NCBI GenBank assembly: GCA_946482365.1
Contig: CAMLQY010000003.1
Span: 1-64,000 of the forward strand
Origin: an uncultured Actinomycetes bacterium
Lineage (GTDB): Bacteria; Actinomycetota; Thermoleophilia; Solirubrobacterales; 70-9
Reading direction: 5' to 3'
DNA length: 64,000 nucleotides
How positions within the stretch are numbered: the first letter of the stretch is position 1; each line of letters opens with the position of its first letter. The position numbers and the translations under genes were made by a program. A model generated the notes under the pieces. The model was given only the letters and a program-made list of their open reading frames with translations. It was not told the origin of the DNA and ran no database searches. This document shows positions 17,531 through 25,295 of this stretch, piece after piece.

Positions 17531-18535
17531 GTGCCCCACGCCGATCTCGCATCCAGCTTCAACTCCTTCTTCAACGCCGCCTCGGCGTTCTTCCGCCATC
17601 TCTCGGAGATCGAGTGGGCCCCGTTCGCGATCGCGCTCGGCTTCCTGCTGGCGATGCAGCTCTGCCGCGCCTGGGCATGGCGCAACGTCCTCCGAGCCGC
17701 CTACCCGAGCGAGCGGATCTCCTTCATGACCCTGAGCGCCGCCTATCTCGCCGGAGCGGGGATCAACGCGATCGTCCCCGCCCACGCCGGCGACGTCACC
17801 AAAGTCTTCCTGGTCAAGCGCCAGATCCCGCACTCCTCCTATCCCGCGGTCACCTCCTCCTTCCTCGTCCAGACAGTCTTCGACACCACGGTCGGGGTGC
17901 TGGTGCTCCTCTACGCGATCTCCCAGGGCCTGCTGCCGCCGTTGCCCCGGATCCCCAACCTGCCCGCCTTCGAGATCTCCTTCTGGGCGGAGCACCCGAA
18001 GACGTTCCTGATCGTCACCGGCGCGCTGCTGGTCGCGATCGCGGTCGGCATCTACTTCCTCGCCCACCGCGTGCGGCGCTTCTGGGACCGGGTCAAACAG
18101 GGGCTCGCGATCCTGCGCCAGCCGCGCCGCTACCTGCGTGAGGTCGCGGCCTGGCAGGGCCTCGGCTGGCTCTGCCGCTTTGCCGCCTTCTGGTTCTTCC
18201 TCGAGGCCTTCAACATCGGCGGCTCGGTCGGCAACGTGATGCTGGTGATGAGCGTGCAGGCGATCGCCAACGTCGTCCCCTTCACGCCCGGCGGCGCCGG
18301 CGCCCAGCAGGCGCTGCTGGTGGCGACCCTGCACGGCCCCTCCCGCGCCGCCGTCCTCTCCTACTCGGTCGGCACCCAGATCGCGATGGCCGCCTGGTCG
18401 GTCGTGCTCGGCTTCGCGGCGATCCTGCTGGTGTTCAGGACTACGGACTGGCGGGGGCTGATCAAACAGGCCCAGGACGAGGCGGCCTCAGACATCGCGA
18501 TGTCTGAGGCCGCTTCAGAGGCGTTCCGGAATTAG
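17531..18535 (+). CDS. Flippase-like integral membrane protein (LPG-synthase TM / UPF0104 family)
   Basis: The 334-aa product is polytopic with about eight hydrophobic segments and resembles the transmembrane domain of lysylphosphatidylglycerol synthases (LAGAGINAIVPAHAGDVTKVFL, NVVPFTPGGAGAQQALL). Stand-alone members are thought to move lipid-linked molecules. GTG 17531 lies 21 bp from the divergent sulfotransferase start, so the two may share a promoter region and perhaps a lipid substrate. A 32-nt perfect palindrome encodes residues 318-328, and the 3' end overlaps the convergent vapC by 21 nt. Confidence 0.82.
   Translation: MPHADLASSFNSFFNAASAFFRHLSEIEWAPFAIALGFLLAMQLCRAWAWRNVLRAAYPSERISFMTLSAAYLAGAGINAIVPAHAGDVTKVFLVKRQIPHSSYPAVTSSFLVQTVFDTTVGVLVLLYAISQGLLPPLPRIPNLPAFEISFWAEHPKTFLIVTGALLVAIAVGIYFLAHRVRRFWDRVKQGLAILRQPRRYLREVAAWQGLGWLCRFAAFWFFLEAFNIGGSVGNVMLVMSVQAIANVVPFTPGGAGAQQALLVATLHGPSRAAVLSYSVGTQIAMAAWSVVLGFAAILLVFRTTDWRGLIKQAQDEAASDIAMSEAASEAFRN
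18482..18513. repeat. Perfect 32-nt palindrome inside the flippase-like gene end
   Basis: GCGGCCTCAGACATCG (18482-18497) is followed directly by its exact reverse complement (18498-18513), with no loop. It is translated in frame as EAASDIAMSEAAS just before the stop and lies two bases from the vapC stop. It could form a cruciform or an RNA hairpin serving both convergent genes. Confidence 0.75.
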
Positions 18536-18943
18536 GGCGAACCCGTATTTGCCGACCGCTGCCCGCAGCTCGCGATCCCAGCAGGCGACCGTTACCTGTT
18601 CCGCGTCTCCGAAGGTCGCAATGGTCGCGAGGTGGAGGCTGTCGTAGGCGCGCAGCGCGTGCTCGGTGGCGGCGCGAGTGGCAGTCTCGATCAGCGGGTC
18701 GGTCACGGCGTGGACCTGCAGCTCAGGCCAGAGGTCGTCCAGGTCATCGAGCGCCGCTCGGTGTGTCTGGCCCGACAGCCGGCCGCCCTTTCGCATCCTG
18801 GCCAGCGCCGATGTCGCCTCGAGGCGAGCGATGGCGCTCGTCGAGGCCGCCGGAAAGTCGTCGTAGGCCTGGTTGGCGAGGTCGCTGTCCGGCTCGTCGA
18901 CGAGCAGCTTGACCAGCGCGCTCGTATCGAGGTAGAGGCTCAG
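18515..18943 (-). CDS. vapC: VapC-type PIN-domain ribonuclease toxin
   Basis: The 142-aa PIN domain carries the four acidic residues that bind metal: Asp6 (LYLDTSAL), Glu42 (RLEATSAL), Asp101 (AYDSLHLA) and Asp123 (CWDREL). VapC toxins cleave RNA, often tRNA. No ATG, GTG or TTG lies at the right place; the sequence starts naturally at a CTG (18943-18941) read as fMet-SLYLDTS, and this CTG overlaps the antitoxin stop TGA in a CTGA, like the usual ATGA coupling. The 3' end overlaps the convergent membrane-protein gene. Confidence 0.85.
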   Translation of the reverse strand: MSLYLDTSALVKLLVDEPDSDLANQAYDDFPAASTSAIARLEATSALARMRKGGRLSGQTHRAALDDLDDLWPELQVHAVTDPLIETATRAATEHALRAYDSLHLATIATFGDAEQVTVACWDRELRAAVGKYGFALIPERL

Positions 18944-19209
18944 CGACGGCCTTCGGAGACGTAGTCCGCGGCCGTCGGACCGGGTCCGCGGAGCTTCACC
19001 CCCGGTTTCCGAAGGCGGCGCTTGCCGTTGCCGGGCCGAACCGTTCCGTTGGCGATCAGCCTCGCCAGGCCCGGTGAGATAGCCGAGGAGACGATTGTCG
19101 CCACCGGCTTGCCGCGCCGGGTGACGGTGATCGCCTCGCCTTTCTCCACCCGCTCGATGATCCGGCTGATGTCGTTCTTCAGCTCGCGTATGCCCACGGT
19201 CTCGCTCAT
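18940..19209 (-). CDS. vapB: Phd/YefM-type antitoxin
   Basis: The 89-aa protein starts MSETVGIRELKNDISRIIERV and contains the Phd/YefM dimer and DNA-binding fold (GEAITVTRRGKPVATIV), followed by a disordered basic tail that would wrap the toxin. It neutralises VapC and should repress its own promoter. ATG 19209 is the family start; an ATG at 19230 is also open. Two copies of a 14-nt direct repeat lie over the start and just upstream and are candidate operators. Confidence 0.85.
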   Translation of the reverse strand: MSETVGIRELKNDISRIIERVEKGEAITVTRRGKPVATIVSSAISPGLARLIANGTVRPGNGKRRLRKPGVKLRGPGPTAADYVSEGRR

Positions 19210-19240
19210 GTAGCCACATCCTACTTTCACGTAGCCACAT
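19206..19240. promoter_or_regulatory. Direct-repeat operator candidate for vapBC
   Basis: TCATGTAGCCACAT (19206-19219) and TCACGTAGCCACAT (19227-19240) differ at one base and are spaced 21 nt apart, two helical turns. Their position at the antitoxin start fits an autoregulatory site; binding is inferred. Confidence 0.5.
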
Positions 19241-19243
19241 TGT

Positions 19244-19903
19244 CTAGCTCGACCAGCCGGGGTAACGGCCGGCGACGCGCCATTGCCATGGCGGTCGCTC
19301 GGAGGCCGGGAACTCGTAGTGGTTGCGGCCGGGGAGGGTCTCCAGGGGAACCAGGTTCGGGTCGTCCTTCAGCAGGACGGGGACGCCGGCGGCGGCGTCG
19401 ACGTGGGCCTGGCCGGCGCGGCGGACGACGCCTTCCCAGCCGAGCCCGGGCCGGTAGAGCCAGTAGGTCAGCTCGACCCAGCCGAGCGTGCGCCGGCGGT
19501 CGGCGATCTCGGTGAAGGCGGTGGTGCGGCGCCCGGAGGCGGTCAGGTGAGAGCCTGCGGCGACGGCGCAGCTCTCGCGCCGGCAGCGGCGGAAGTCGAC
19601 CGGGACCAGTGGCAAGCCCGATGGGGACGCCCTGGCTTCGGGTGCGGGGGCCAGGGCACGGGCCAGCCGCGCCAGCGGCCAGCCGTAGGCGGGGACGAGG
19701 GGGTGGTGGCGGCAGGCGTCGGGGAGGCGGGGCCCGCAGACGATCCGCCTCCCTATCGTGCCGGCGAGCTCACGGCCGGCGTCGACCTCGCCGCTCGCGG
19801 CGACCGCGGCGATGGCGATGAGCAGGAGGAGCGCGACGAGCGCCACCAGACCGGCCTGCTCGACGCTCGCCGATCCCCTCTCCTCTTCCCGCCCGCGGTG
19901 CAT
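19244..19903 (-). CDS. TadE/prepilin-like membrane protein
   Basis: The 219-aa product begins with a basic segment and a prepilin-like stretch ERGSASVEQAGL followed by one hydrophobic helix (VALVALLLLIAIAAVAA), the layout of TadE/Flp-type pseudopilins. The rest is a Cys- and Arg-containing extracellular domain without a recognised family. No other pilus genes are nearby. ATG 19903 is preferred over the upstream codon at 19945 because it puts the hydrophobic segment about 20 residues from the start. Confidence 0.6.
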   Translation of the reverse strand: MHRGREEERGSASVEQAGLVALVALLLLIAIAAVAASGEVDAGRELAGTIGRRIVCGPRLPDACRHHPLVPAYGWPLARLARALAPAPEARASPSGLPLVPVDFRRCRRESCAVAAGSHLTASGRRTTAFTEIADRRRTLGWVELTYWLYRPGLGWEGVVRRAGQAHVDAAAGVPVLLKDDPNLVPLETLPGRNHYEFPASERPPWQWRVAGRYPGWSS

Positions 19904-19993
19904 GGCGCCGACGCTAGGGAGGGGGAGCGCGCGCGTGGCGCGCACAGCGTCACGGGACCGTGCCGCCTCCGGGTCTCTGCTTTCATGTGACGG

Positions 19994-20263
19994 GTGGAGG
20001 GCAGCCCCTTCAATCTCTTTGGCGACCCGGACGAGTTCCGCGCCCGCATGGAGGAGCTCTCCGAGCAGATGCAGTCCTCCCAGCGAGTCGCCTGGGCCGA
20101 CAACGCGATCAAGCTGGCGGTCGAGATGACCGTCGCCTCGATCGGGAGGCTCGAGCTCTCCGGTGGACCGGATGAGCAGGCGATGCAGGTGCGCGATGCG
20201 ATCCGCGTCCTTTTCCCCGAGTCGGTCACCTTGGTCCGTGAGGCTCGTGAGGGTCTGGCGTAA
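19994..20263 (+). CDS. Small hypothetical protein (89 aa)
   Basis: Starts at GTG 19994 (MEGSPFNLFGDPDEFRARMEEL). It is acidic and predicted all-helical, with no membrane segment or known motif. It resembles small cytoplasmic proteins of actinobacteria with an FGDPDEFRARM-type start, but no function is known to me. It stands alone between a divergent and a convergent gene. Confidence 0.6.
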   Translation: MEGSPFNLFGDPDEFRARMEELSEQMQSSQRVAWADNAIKLAVEMTVASIGRLELSGGPDEQAMQVRDAIRVLFPESVTLVREAREGLA

Positions 20264-20294
20264 GGCCTCTCCCGGTAGGGGTTCCGCTTAACGC

Positions 20295-20945
20295 CTAAAG
20301 CAGCTCCAGGTGCAGCGAGACCGTGCTGCCGCGCCTCGTGGCTGCGGCCGTCAGCTCTAGAGGTATGGCGACTATCAATGCCGGAATCGCGACTACAGCG
20401 GTGATCAGGGCGTCTAGGCGGCGCTGCCAGGGGCGCTGGGCGTGGACCGCTTCGGCGCGTCCGAGGCGGGCCAGGGCGAGGTTGCGGCCGAAGGTGAAGC
20501 CGTTGAGGACCGTCTGCCACATCAGGGCGAGGCTCGCCCCCGGCCTCCAGCGGGCGCTGGTGACGACCTGGTCGCGGTTGGCGACGAGCCTGCGCACCGA
20601 CTCCGGCGTGAACAGGTAGCGGCTGCCGGGCTCCAGCCCGGCCCAGCCGGCGGCGCCGATCCAGGCTGAGAAGCCCGCGCGGCTGGCGATCCGGATCGTC
20701 CCTCCGTCGCGCACGCGGTCGAGCGCCTCCAGCGCCTCCTCGAGGTTGCCGCCGGCGCCCACTGCGCCGAGGCCGCAGCTCTCGCAGCGGCTCACCGGGC
20801 CCGCCAGCCCGGGCCGGGCGTCGATCCAGCCGAAGAGCGGCTCGCCGCAGGCCGGGCAGGGCGGGTTCTCGGGCCCGGCGCCCGCCTCGAGGGGGACCAC
20901 GGGGGGGTGCCGCCGCCCGTCTACGGTCGCTCGCTCAGCACTCAT
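20295..20945 (-). CDS. Zinc-ribbon membrane protein of unknown function
   Basis: The 216-aa protein has an N-terminal zinc ribbon (CPACGEPLFG and CESCGLG, residues about 30-60), a middle region with methyltransferase-like spacing (GGNLEEALEALDRVRDGG) and one or two hydrophobic segments near the C-terminus (LITAVVAIPALIVAIPLEL). I do not know the family. ATG 20945 overlaps the first possible ATG of the divergent CBS gene inside a CATG. Confidence 0.6.
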   Translation of the reverse strand: MSAERATVDGRRHPPVVPLEAGAGPENPPCPACGEPLFGWIDARPGLAGPVSRCESCGLGAVGAGGNLEEALEALDRVRDGGTIRIASRAGFSAWIGAAGWAGLEPGSRYLFTPESVRRLVANRDQVVTSARWRPGASLALMWQTVLNGFTFGRNLALARLGRAEAVHAQRPWQRRLDALITAVVAIPALIVAIPLELTAAATRRGSTVSLHLELL

Positions 20946-20964
20946 GCCGGTAGCGTACGGCGCA

Positions 20965-21411
20965 GTGCGACTGAGCGAGATCATGACCCCCGGCGTCGTC
21001 ACCGCCTCGCCTGATTCGAGCGCGGTCTCGGTCGCCCGGCAGATGCGCGAGCACCGGGTTGGCTCGGTGGTCCTGGTCGACCCCGCCGGCTCCCCGGTGG
21101 CGATGGTCACCGACCGCGACCTGGCCGTGCGCGTCTTCGCCGAGGGGGTGGACGGGGCCGAGCCCGTAGGCGACCATGCCTCGCGGCCGCTGGTCTGCGG
21201 CGATCCCGCGATGGAGCTCGACGAGGCGGCTGCGCTGATGGTCCGCCACCGGGTGCGTCGCCTTCCGGTCGTCGATGCGGATAGGCTCGCCGGCATCGTC
21301 ACGCTCGACGACATCGCCGTGCGCACCGGAAACCTCGAGATCGCGCAGAAGATGACCGCAGAGGTCATCGAAGGGGCCCTGCCGCAGTTCTACTTCCGCG
21401 AGCGCGGCTGA
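20965..21411 (+). CDS. Tandem CBS-domain protein
   Basis: The 148-aa protein consists of two CBS motifs (a Bateman module): MTPGVVTASPDSSAVSVARQM with VTDRDLAVRV, then CGDPAMELDEAAALM with VTLDDIAVRT. Such modules bind adenosine nucleotides and regulate partner proteins. GTG 20965 gives the usual start MRLSEIMTP; an ATG at 20944 would add seven residues and overlap the divergent start. It lies 2 bp before the following membrane-protein gene. Confidence 0.85.
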   Translation: MRLSEIMTPGVVTASPDSSAVSVARQMREHRVGSVVLVDPAGSPVAMVTDRDLAVRVFAEGVDGAEPVGDHASRPLVCGDPAMELDEAAALMVRHRVRRLPVVDADRLAGIVTLDDIAVRTGNLEIAQKMTAEVIEGALPQFYFRERG

Positions 21412-21413
21412 GT

Positions 21414-22229
21414 ATGACTCCGAGTCGCGCGGAGGTTCTTGCCTGGGAGAAGCGCTGGGCCATGCCCACGGCTCTGACCAGTCTCGCCGCGATCGGCTTT
21501 GTCCTCGCGGCGATCGTCGTTGCCGGTCAGATCGGGGGGAGCAACGGCGACTCGGAGCTGTTGCGCAACGTCGACCAGCACCGCGATGCCCAGTTGATCT
21601 CGAGCATCCTGCAGGCGATCGGCATCGGTCTTCTCGCGGCACCGCTCTACTACCTGTTCCGCGCGGCCAACGCGCGAAGCGAGACGATGCGTGGTCAGCT
21701 CGTCGGCGTCGTCGTCGCGGCACCACTCTTCCTCTCCGCCCTGGCCATCGTCAGCGGCCTCTCGAATCTCCATGCCGCCACCGAGTTCGTCACCGACGAA
21801 GTGCCACGCCTGATGGCAAAAGGCGTTGAGCTGAACAGCGACCGTGCGGACGAGATCGCCGGCGATGCAATCGCCGAAGCGCCGCTGCGCCCACTAGCCG
21901 TAGGTTTCGGGCTGGGCGGGCAAATCGGTTTCGTGTTCGCGATGCTCTACAGCTGCCTCCACGCGATGCGCGTCGGCTTGCTCACCCGCTTCTGGGGGTC
22001 GCTTGGCATGGCCCTCGGAGCCGTTTCCATCCTTTTCTTCCAGTTCACCATGCTCTGGTTCATCTACTTCGGCATCCTGCTCATAGGACGTGTTCCCGGT
22101 GGTAAACCACCGGCCTGGGACACTGGAGAAGCGATCCCCTGGCCAACGCCCGGGGAGAAAGCCGCCGACGAGCTCTCGCCCAAGCTGGAGGATCCCGAGG
22201 ACCCGACCGGAACGGGGCAGTCCCAGTAG
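21414..22229 (+). CDS. Polytopic membrane protein of unknown function
   Basis: The 271-aa product has about five or six membrane helices (SLAAIGFVLAAIVVAG, IGIGLLAAPLYYLF, GQLVGVVVAAPLFLSAL, GFGLGGQIGFVFAMLYS, GMALGAVSILFFQF) and an acidic cytoplasmic tail. No family is recognised with confidence. It directly follows the CBS gene and is likely co-transcribed. The last six residues (GTGQSQ) are encoded within the left arm of the inverted repeat at 22211-22230. Confidence 0.7.
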   Translation: MTPSRAEVLAWEKRWAMPTALTSLAAIGFVLAAIVVAGQIGGSNGDSELLRNVDQHRDAQLISSILQAIGIGLLAAPLYYLFRAANARSETMRGQLVGVVVAAPLFLSALAIVSGLSNLHAATEFVTDEVPRLMAKGVELNSDRADEIAGDAIAEAPLRPLAVGFGLGGQIGFVFAMLYSCLHAMRVGLLTRFWGSLGMALGAVSILFFQFTMLWFIYFGILLIGRVPGGKPPAWDTGEAIPWPTPGEKAADELSPKLEDPEDPTGTGQSQ

Positions 22230-22325
22230 GTCGGAACGTCTTGTACTTTTTGCGGTCTCCGATCTCGAGAGATCGCAGCCGTTTCTCAAAAAAGTTAAGT
22301 GGAGGCCTACTGGGACTGCCCCGTT
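22211..22325. repeat. Long inverted repeat, family B copy 2
   Basis: A 20-bp perfect inverted repeat (22211-22230, 22306-22325) encloses 75 nt with the core CTTGTACTTTTTGC and TCTCAAAAAAGTTAAG, like the element at 4455-4572. Each arm covers the stop codon of one of two convergent genes, so both proteins end in TGQSQ. It may act as a bidirectional terminator. Confidence 0.75.
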
Positions 22326-23902
22326 GGGGATCGCTTCCGATGGGTCCGGATCTCGCTGAGGATCCTCTCCAGGCGGGGCTCCTGGGAGGAGTCGAGGAAG
22401 CTCATCGCTGCTGCGACGCCTGGATGGATCGCCGCGATCCGCTCGTGCATCGCCTGGGCAACGGCGCGGTAGGTGGGGTGGCCCTCGCGACCTGAGCGCA
22501 GCTCGATCAGGTGCATTGCCTCTCGCGCGTTGAGGTCGAGCGTGTAGCGGATCCGGTAGGCGAGGCTGAGCGCGTAGGGCGCCTGCTCGGGCATGCCGGC
22601 GGCGAGGAGGCGCTCGTACTCGCTGCGCGAGATCTCCAGCGCCCGCTCGAACTCGTCTCCGGCTCCGGCTTCGCGTACCTCCTCGGGCACCCCGGCACCC
22701 AGATCCGGCCCCAGCCGCTGCCACTGGCAGGTCAGCATGCGGTGGCGCTGCAGGTCGCGGAAGGCGCCGTAGTCGGAGACGATCTCGAAGCGGTAGCGCA
22801 GCGCCTCGAAGCCGCGGCCGGGACGGTGGCGGCGGTTGCGGCGCTCGCCCGCCATCGCGCCGAGCAGCTCGGCCCGCTCGCCGCGGTCCAGCACGTCGAT
22901 GCGGGCGAGGATCTCGGTCTCGGGCACCGCGGCGGACTCGAAGAGGCAGGAGGCGAGCAGGTCCTCTTCCGTGCCGTCGACGTGGACCAGCTCGACCGAG
23001 GGCGTCGTCGCGCCGGCGTCGCGCCGGTCGAGGCCCAGTCGCGAGACCCACCGCTCGGTGCGCTCGCGGCGCTGCTGCAGGTAGCCGATCCACTCGCCGC
23101 CGCGGTCGGGACGCTCGACCCTGGAGACGAAGCTCGGCATCACCTGCTTCAGCTCCGCCAGGATCATGCCGCCGTACTCGCGCGCCTCGGGCAGCGGCGA
23201 GGCCATCAGCCTCAGGATCAGCTGCTCGTAAGCCTGGCCCGAGGCGTAGATGCCGACGTGGCTGAGCGTCGCCGCGGGGAGCAGGCCGCGCAGGAGGTCG
23301 AGCGCCTTGGCCTTGATCGAGCGCCGCCAGGGGCCCTCCGGTTCCCCGTCCCCGCGCGGCCAGCGGTCCGCCGCCCACTCCTCGACCTGCGCCAGCGAGC
23401 GCGAGTAGATCGCGAAGAGCTCGTCCATGGCGGCGGCGAACTCGGGCCCGAGGCCCTCGCCGCGGTAGTAGCGGTAGCCGCCCCCCGGCAGGGGCACGTC
23501 ATAGGGGATGTAGCGGGTCGACTGCTCCAGGTAGGCGGCGAGGCGACCCCGCTGCAGCTGCTTGGTGAGGATGTTGGAGACGAACTCGCAGGCGACGTGG
23601 GCGCCGCCCACCTGGGCGATCGAGTCGTCGCCGTAGCCGACGAAGACGCGCTCGTAGAGCCCCGCCGCGCGCTCCCCCTCCGCCCCGTCGAAGGGTCGCG
23701 CCCCATCCGCCGCGTCCTCCGCGAACTCCTCCAGGTAGAGCCGCCGCACCGTCCCCGAATACCGCGAATAGCGGGCGAAAAGCGCTCCCTTGACGGTCTC
23801 GGGGAGGTTGGCCAAGGCGAACACGGGCCGGTCCAGGTTGGTGAAGTGAGGGGCGAGCAGAGCCCGCTCCTCGGCGGTGAAGTCCTCGACCGGGTAGCGC
23901 AC
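22307..23902 (-). CDS. Fused double ThyX-like protein
   Basis: The 531-aa protein contains two ThyX-related halves (about residues 20-270 and 290-520). ThyX makes dTMP with FAD and methylene-folate and needs an RHR motif followed by a Ser-x-N-E-Q-S-x-R-Y stretch. Here the first half keeps EQSTRY but has RGR in place of RHR (LQRGRLAAYLEQSTRY), and the second half keeps RHR (LQRHRMLTCQWQRLG) but has lost the rest. The halves look complementary, as in a pseudo-dimer. Such fusions are usually annotated as ThyX; whether it makes dTMP is open. ATG 23902 is the family-like start; a terminator-like hairpin lies upstream. Confidence 0.8.
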   Translation of the reverse strand: MRYPVEDFTAEERALLAPHFTNLDRPVFALANLPETVKGALFARYSRYSGTVRRLYLEEFAEDAADGARPFDGAEGERAAGLYERVFVGYGDDSIAQVGGAHVACEFVSNILTKQLQRGRLAAYLEQSTRYIPYDVPLPGGGYRYYRGEGLGPEFAAAMDELFAIYSRSLAQVEEWAADRWPRGDGEPEGPWRRSIKAKALDLLRGLLPAATLSHVGIYASGQAYEQLILRLMASPLPEAREYGGMILAELKQVMPSFVSRVERPDRGGEWIGYLQQRRERTERWVSRLGLDRRDAGATTPSVELVHVDGTEEDLLASCLFESAAVPETEILARIDVLDRGERAELLGAMAGERRNRRHRPGRGFEALRYRFEIVSDYGAFRDLQRHRMLTCQWQRLGPDLGAGVPEEVREAGAGDEFERALEISRSEYERLLAAGMPEQAPYALSLAYRIRYTLDLNAREAMHLIELRSGREGHPTYRAVAQAMHERIAAIHPGVAAAMSFLDSSQEPRLERILSEIRTHRKRSPTGQSQ

Positions 23903-23943
23903 CGGCGCATCGTAGTCCCCGCCCCGGCGGGGTCATGGTCCTA

Positions 23944-23984
23944 GTTGAAGGATTGTCTGCGCTATTCGCGCACAATCGTTCAAC
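23944..23984. terminator. Hairpin between VOC and ThyX-like genes
   Basis: GTTGAAGGATTGT (23944-23956) and ACAATCGTTCAAC (23972-23984) pair over 13 bp with one mismatch and a 15-nt loop. It lies just after the VOC gene stop on the minus strand and before the ThyX-like start. Confidence 0.5.
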
Positions 23985-23990
23985 GAGCGG

Positions 23991-24341
23991 TCAGCTGCCC
24001 GGAGGCGCTGCCATCAGCTCGACCCGGTGGCCGCCGGGGGCGATCGCGCGGGCGCGCGGCGAGCCCCAGTGTTCGCGGCGCAGCTCGACTTCGAAGCCGA
24101 GATCGCGCAAGGCGGCGACGTCGCGGTCGAAGTCGCGGGCGACGATCGCCGTGTGACCGCGGGCCGGCACGGCCGGGGAGTCGGTTGGCATCAGGTGGAC
24201 CTGGGTTCCCTCCCGTTCAAGCCAGGTGAACTCCGCCAGCGTCGCGGGAGGCTCCACCTCGGCGAAGCCGAGCGCCTGCCAGAACTCGACCGACCGAGCG
24301 ATTTCGCTCGACCTCACCTCGATGCCAACGTGGTGGAGCAT
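23991..24341 (-). CDS. VOC-superfamily (glyoxalase-like) protein
   Basis: The 116-aa protein has the paired beta-alpha-beta-beta-beta modules of the vicinal-oxygen-chelate fold: it opens MLHHVGIEVRSSEIARSVEFW and ends GGHRVELMAAPPG. Possible metal ligands are His4, a His in VHLMPT and Glu in RVELM. The substrate is unknown. Its ATG shares one base with the nitrilase stop (TGATG), so it is translated together with it. Confidence 0.85.
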   Translation of the reverse strand: MLHHVGIEVRSSEIARSVEFWQALGFAEVEPPATLAEFTWLEREGTQVHLMPTDSPAVPARGHTAIVARDFDRDVAALRDLGFEVELRREHWGSPRARAIAPGGHRVELMAAPPGS

Positions 24342-25252
24342 CAGCCCTCGCGCACTTGCGGTGCCAGCACGTCCTCGCGGCTGTAGTGCCCGGCGGAGTC
24401 GAACCAGCGCTTGGCGTGGAGACCGACGCGCAGGTCGCAGTCGGCGACGACGATCCCCTCCTCGCCGTAGAGGGGCCCGGCGATCACCTTCCCCGCGGTC
24501 GGCTCGACGATTGCCGCGCCGCCGTTGCCGAAGACGTCCTTGCCCTGCGGCAGCGGTGCCGGGAAGTCGTCTGGGAAAGCCGCTGCCGGGATGTACTGCG
24601 GCGCCGATACGACGAAAGCGCCGGACTCGATCGCTATGTGGCGCATGCTCGCCAGCCACCCGTCGCTGTCGTCGGCGGTGGGGGCGAGCCAAATCTGCGG
24701 CCCGCTCTGGTAGACGGCGTAGCGCGCGAGCGGCATCCGGTTCTCCCAGCAGATCAGCCCGCCGATCCGTCCGAGCGGGGTTTGCGCAACCTCGAGGTCG
24801 TCGCCGGCGCCCACCCCGTGGAAGAGGCGCTCGTGCTGGGTGGGCATCAGCTTCCGGTGTCGCCAGACCAAGCCCTCGGGCCCGATCAGCACGACCGTGT
24901 TGTAGAGGGATCCCGGCCGCTGCAGCTCGCGCTCGTTGACGCCGATCGCGCAATGCATGTCCTTCGCTGCGCACACCGAGGCCAGGCGATCTACGAGCGG
25001 GCCGGGAATCTCGACCGAGTTTGCCCAGAGCTGCTCCCAGAACCCGTCCCAGCCGGCGAACGAGGCGGCATCCTTCGCCCAGGCGCCGGAAGGGTAGAGC
25101 GGCACGAAGGTCTCGGGGAAGACGGCCAGCTGGACCCCCTCCGCGGCGGCCTGCTCCAGCAGGCCGACCGCCTTCTCGATCGTCGCCTCGGCGTCGAGGA
25201 TCACCGGTGTGGCCTGGATCGCGGCGACTCGCACGGTCGGGAACTCGGTCAT
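24341..25252 (-). CDS. Nitrilase-type carbon-nitrogen hydrolase
   Basis: The 303-aa protein has the full Glu-Lys-Cys triad: Glu47 (FPETF), Lys134 (HRKLMPT) and Cys168 (ICWEN). The length and motifs (PLYPSGAW, ADDSDGW, DPxxG-type end HYSRED) match true nitrilases and cyanide hydratase relatives, which turn nitriles into acids and ammonia. It forms a two-gene unit with the VOC protein. Confidence 0.92.
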   Translation of the reverse strand: MTEFPTVRVAAIQATPVILDAEATIEKAVGLLEQAAAEGVQLAVFPETFVPLYPSGAWAKDAASFAGWDGFWEQLWANSVEIPGPLVDRLASVCAAKDMHCAIGVNERELQRPGSLYNTVVLIGPEGLVWRHRKLMPTQHERLFHGVGAGDDLEVAQTPLGRIGGLICWENRMPLARYAVYQSGPQIWLAPTADDSDGWLASMRHIAIESGAFVVSAPQYIPAAAFPDDFPAPLPQGKDVFGNGGAAIVEPTAGKVIAGPLYGEEGIVVADCDLRVGLHAKRWFDSAGHYSREDVLAPQVREG

Positions 25253-25295
25253 GGAGACACAGGATAGGAACCTGCCCCGAAAGGGAGCCCTCGGC

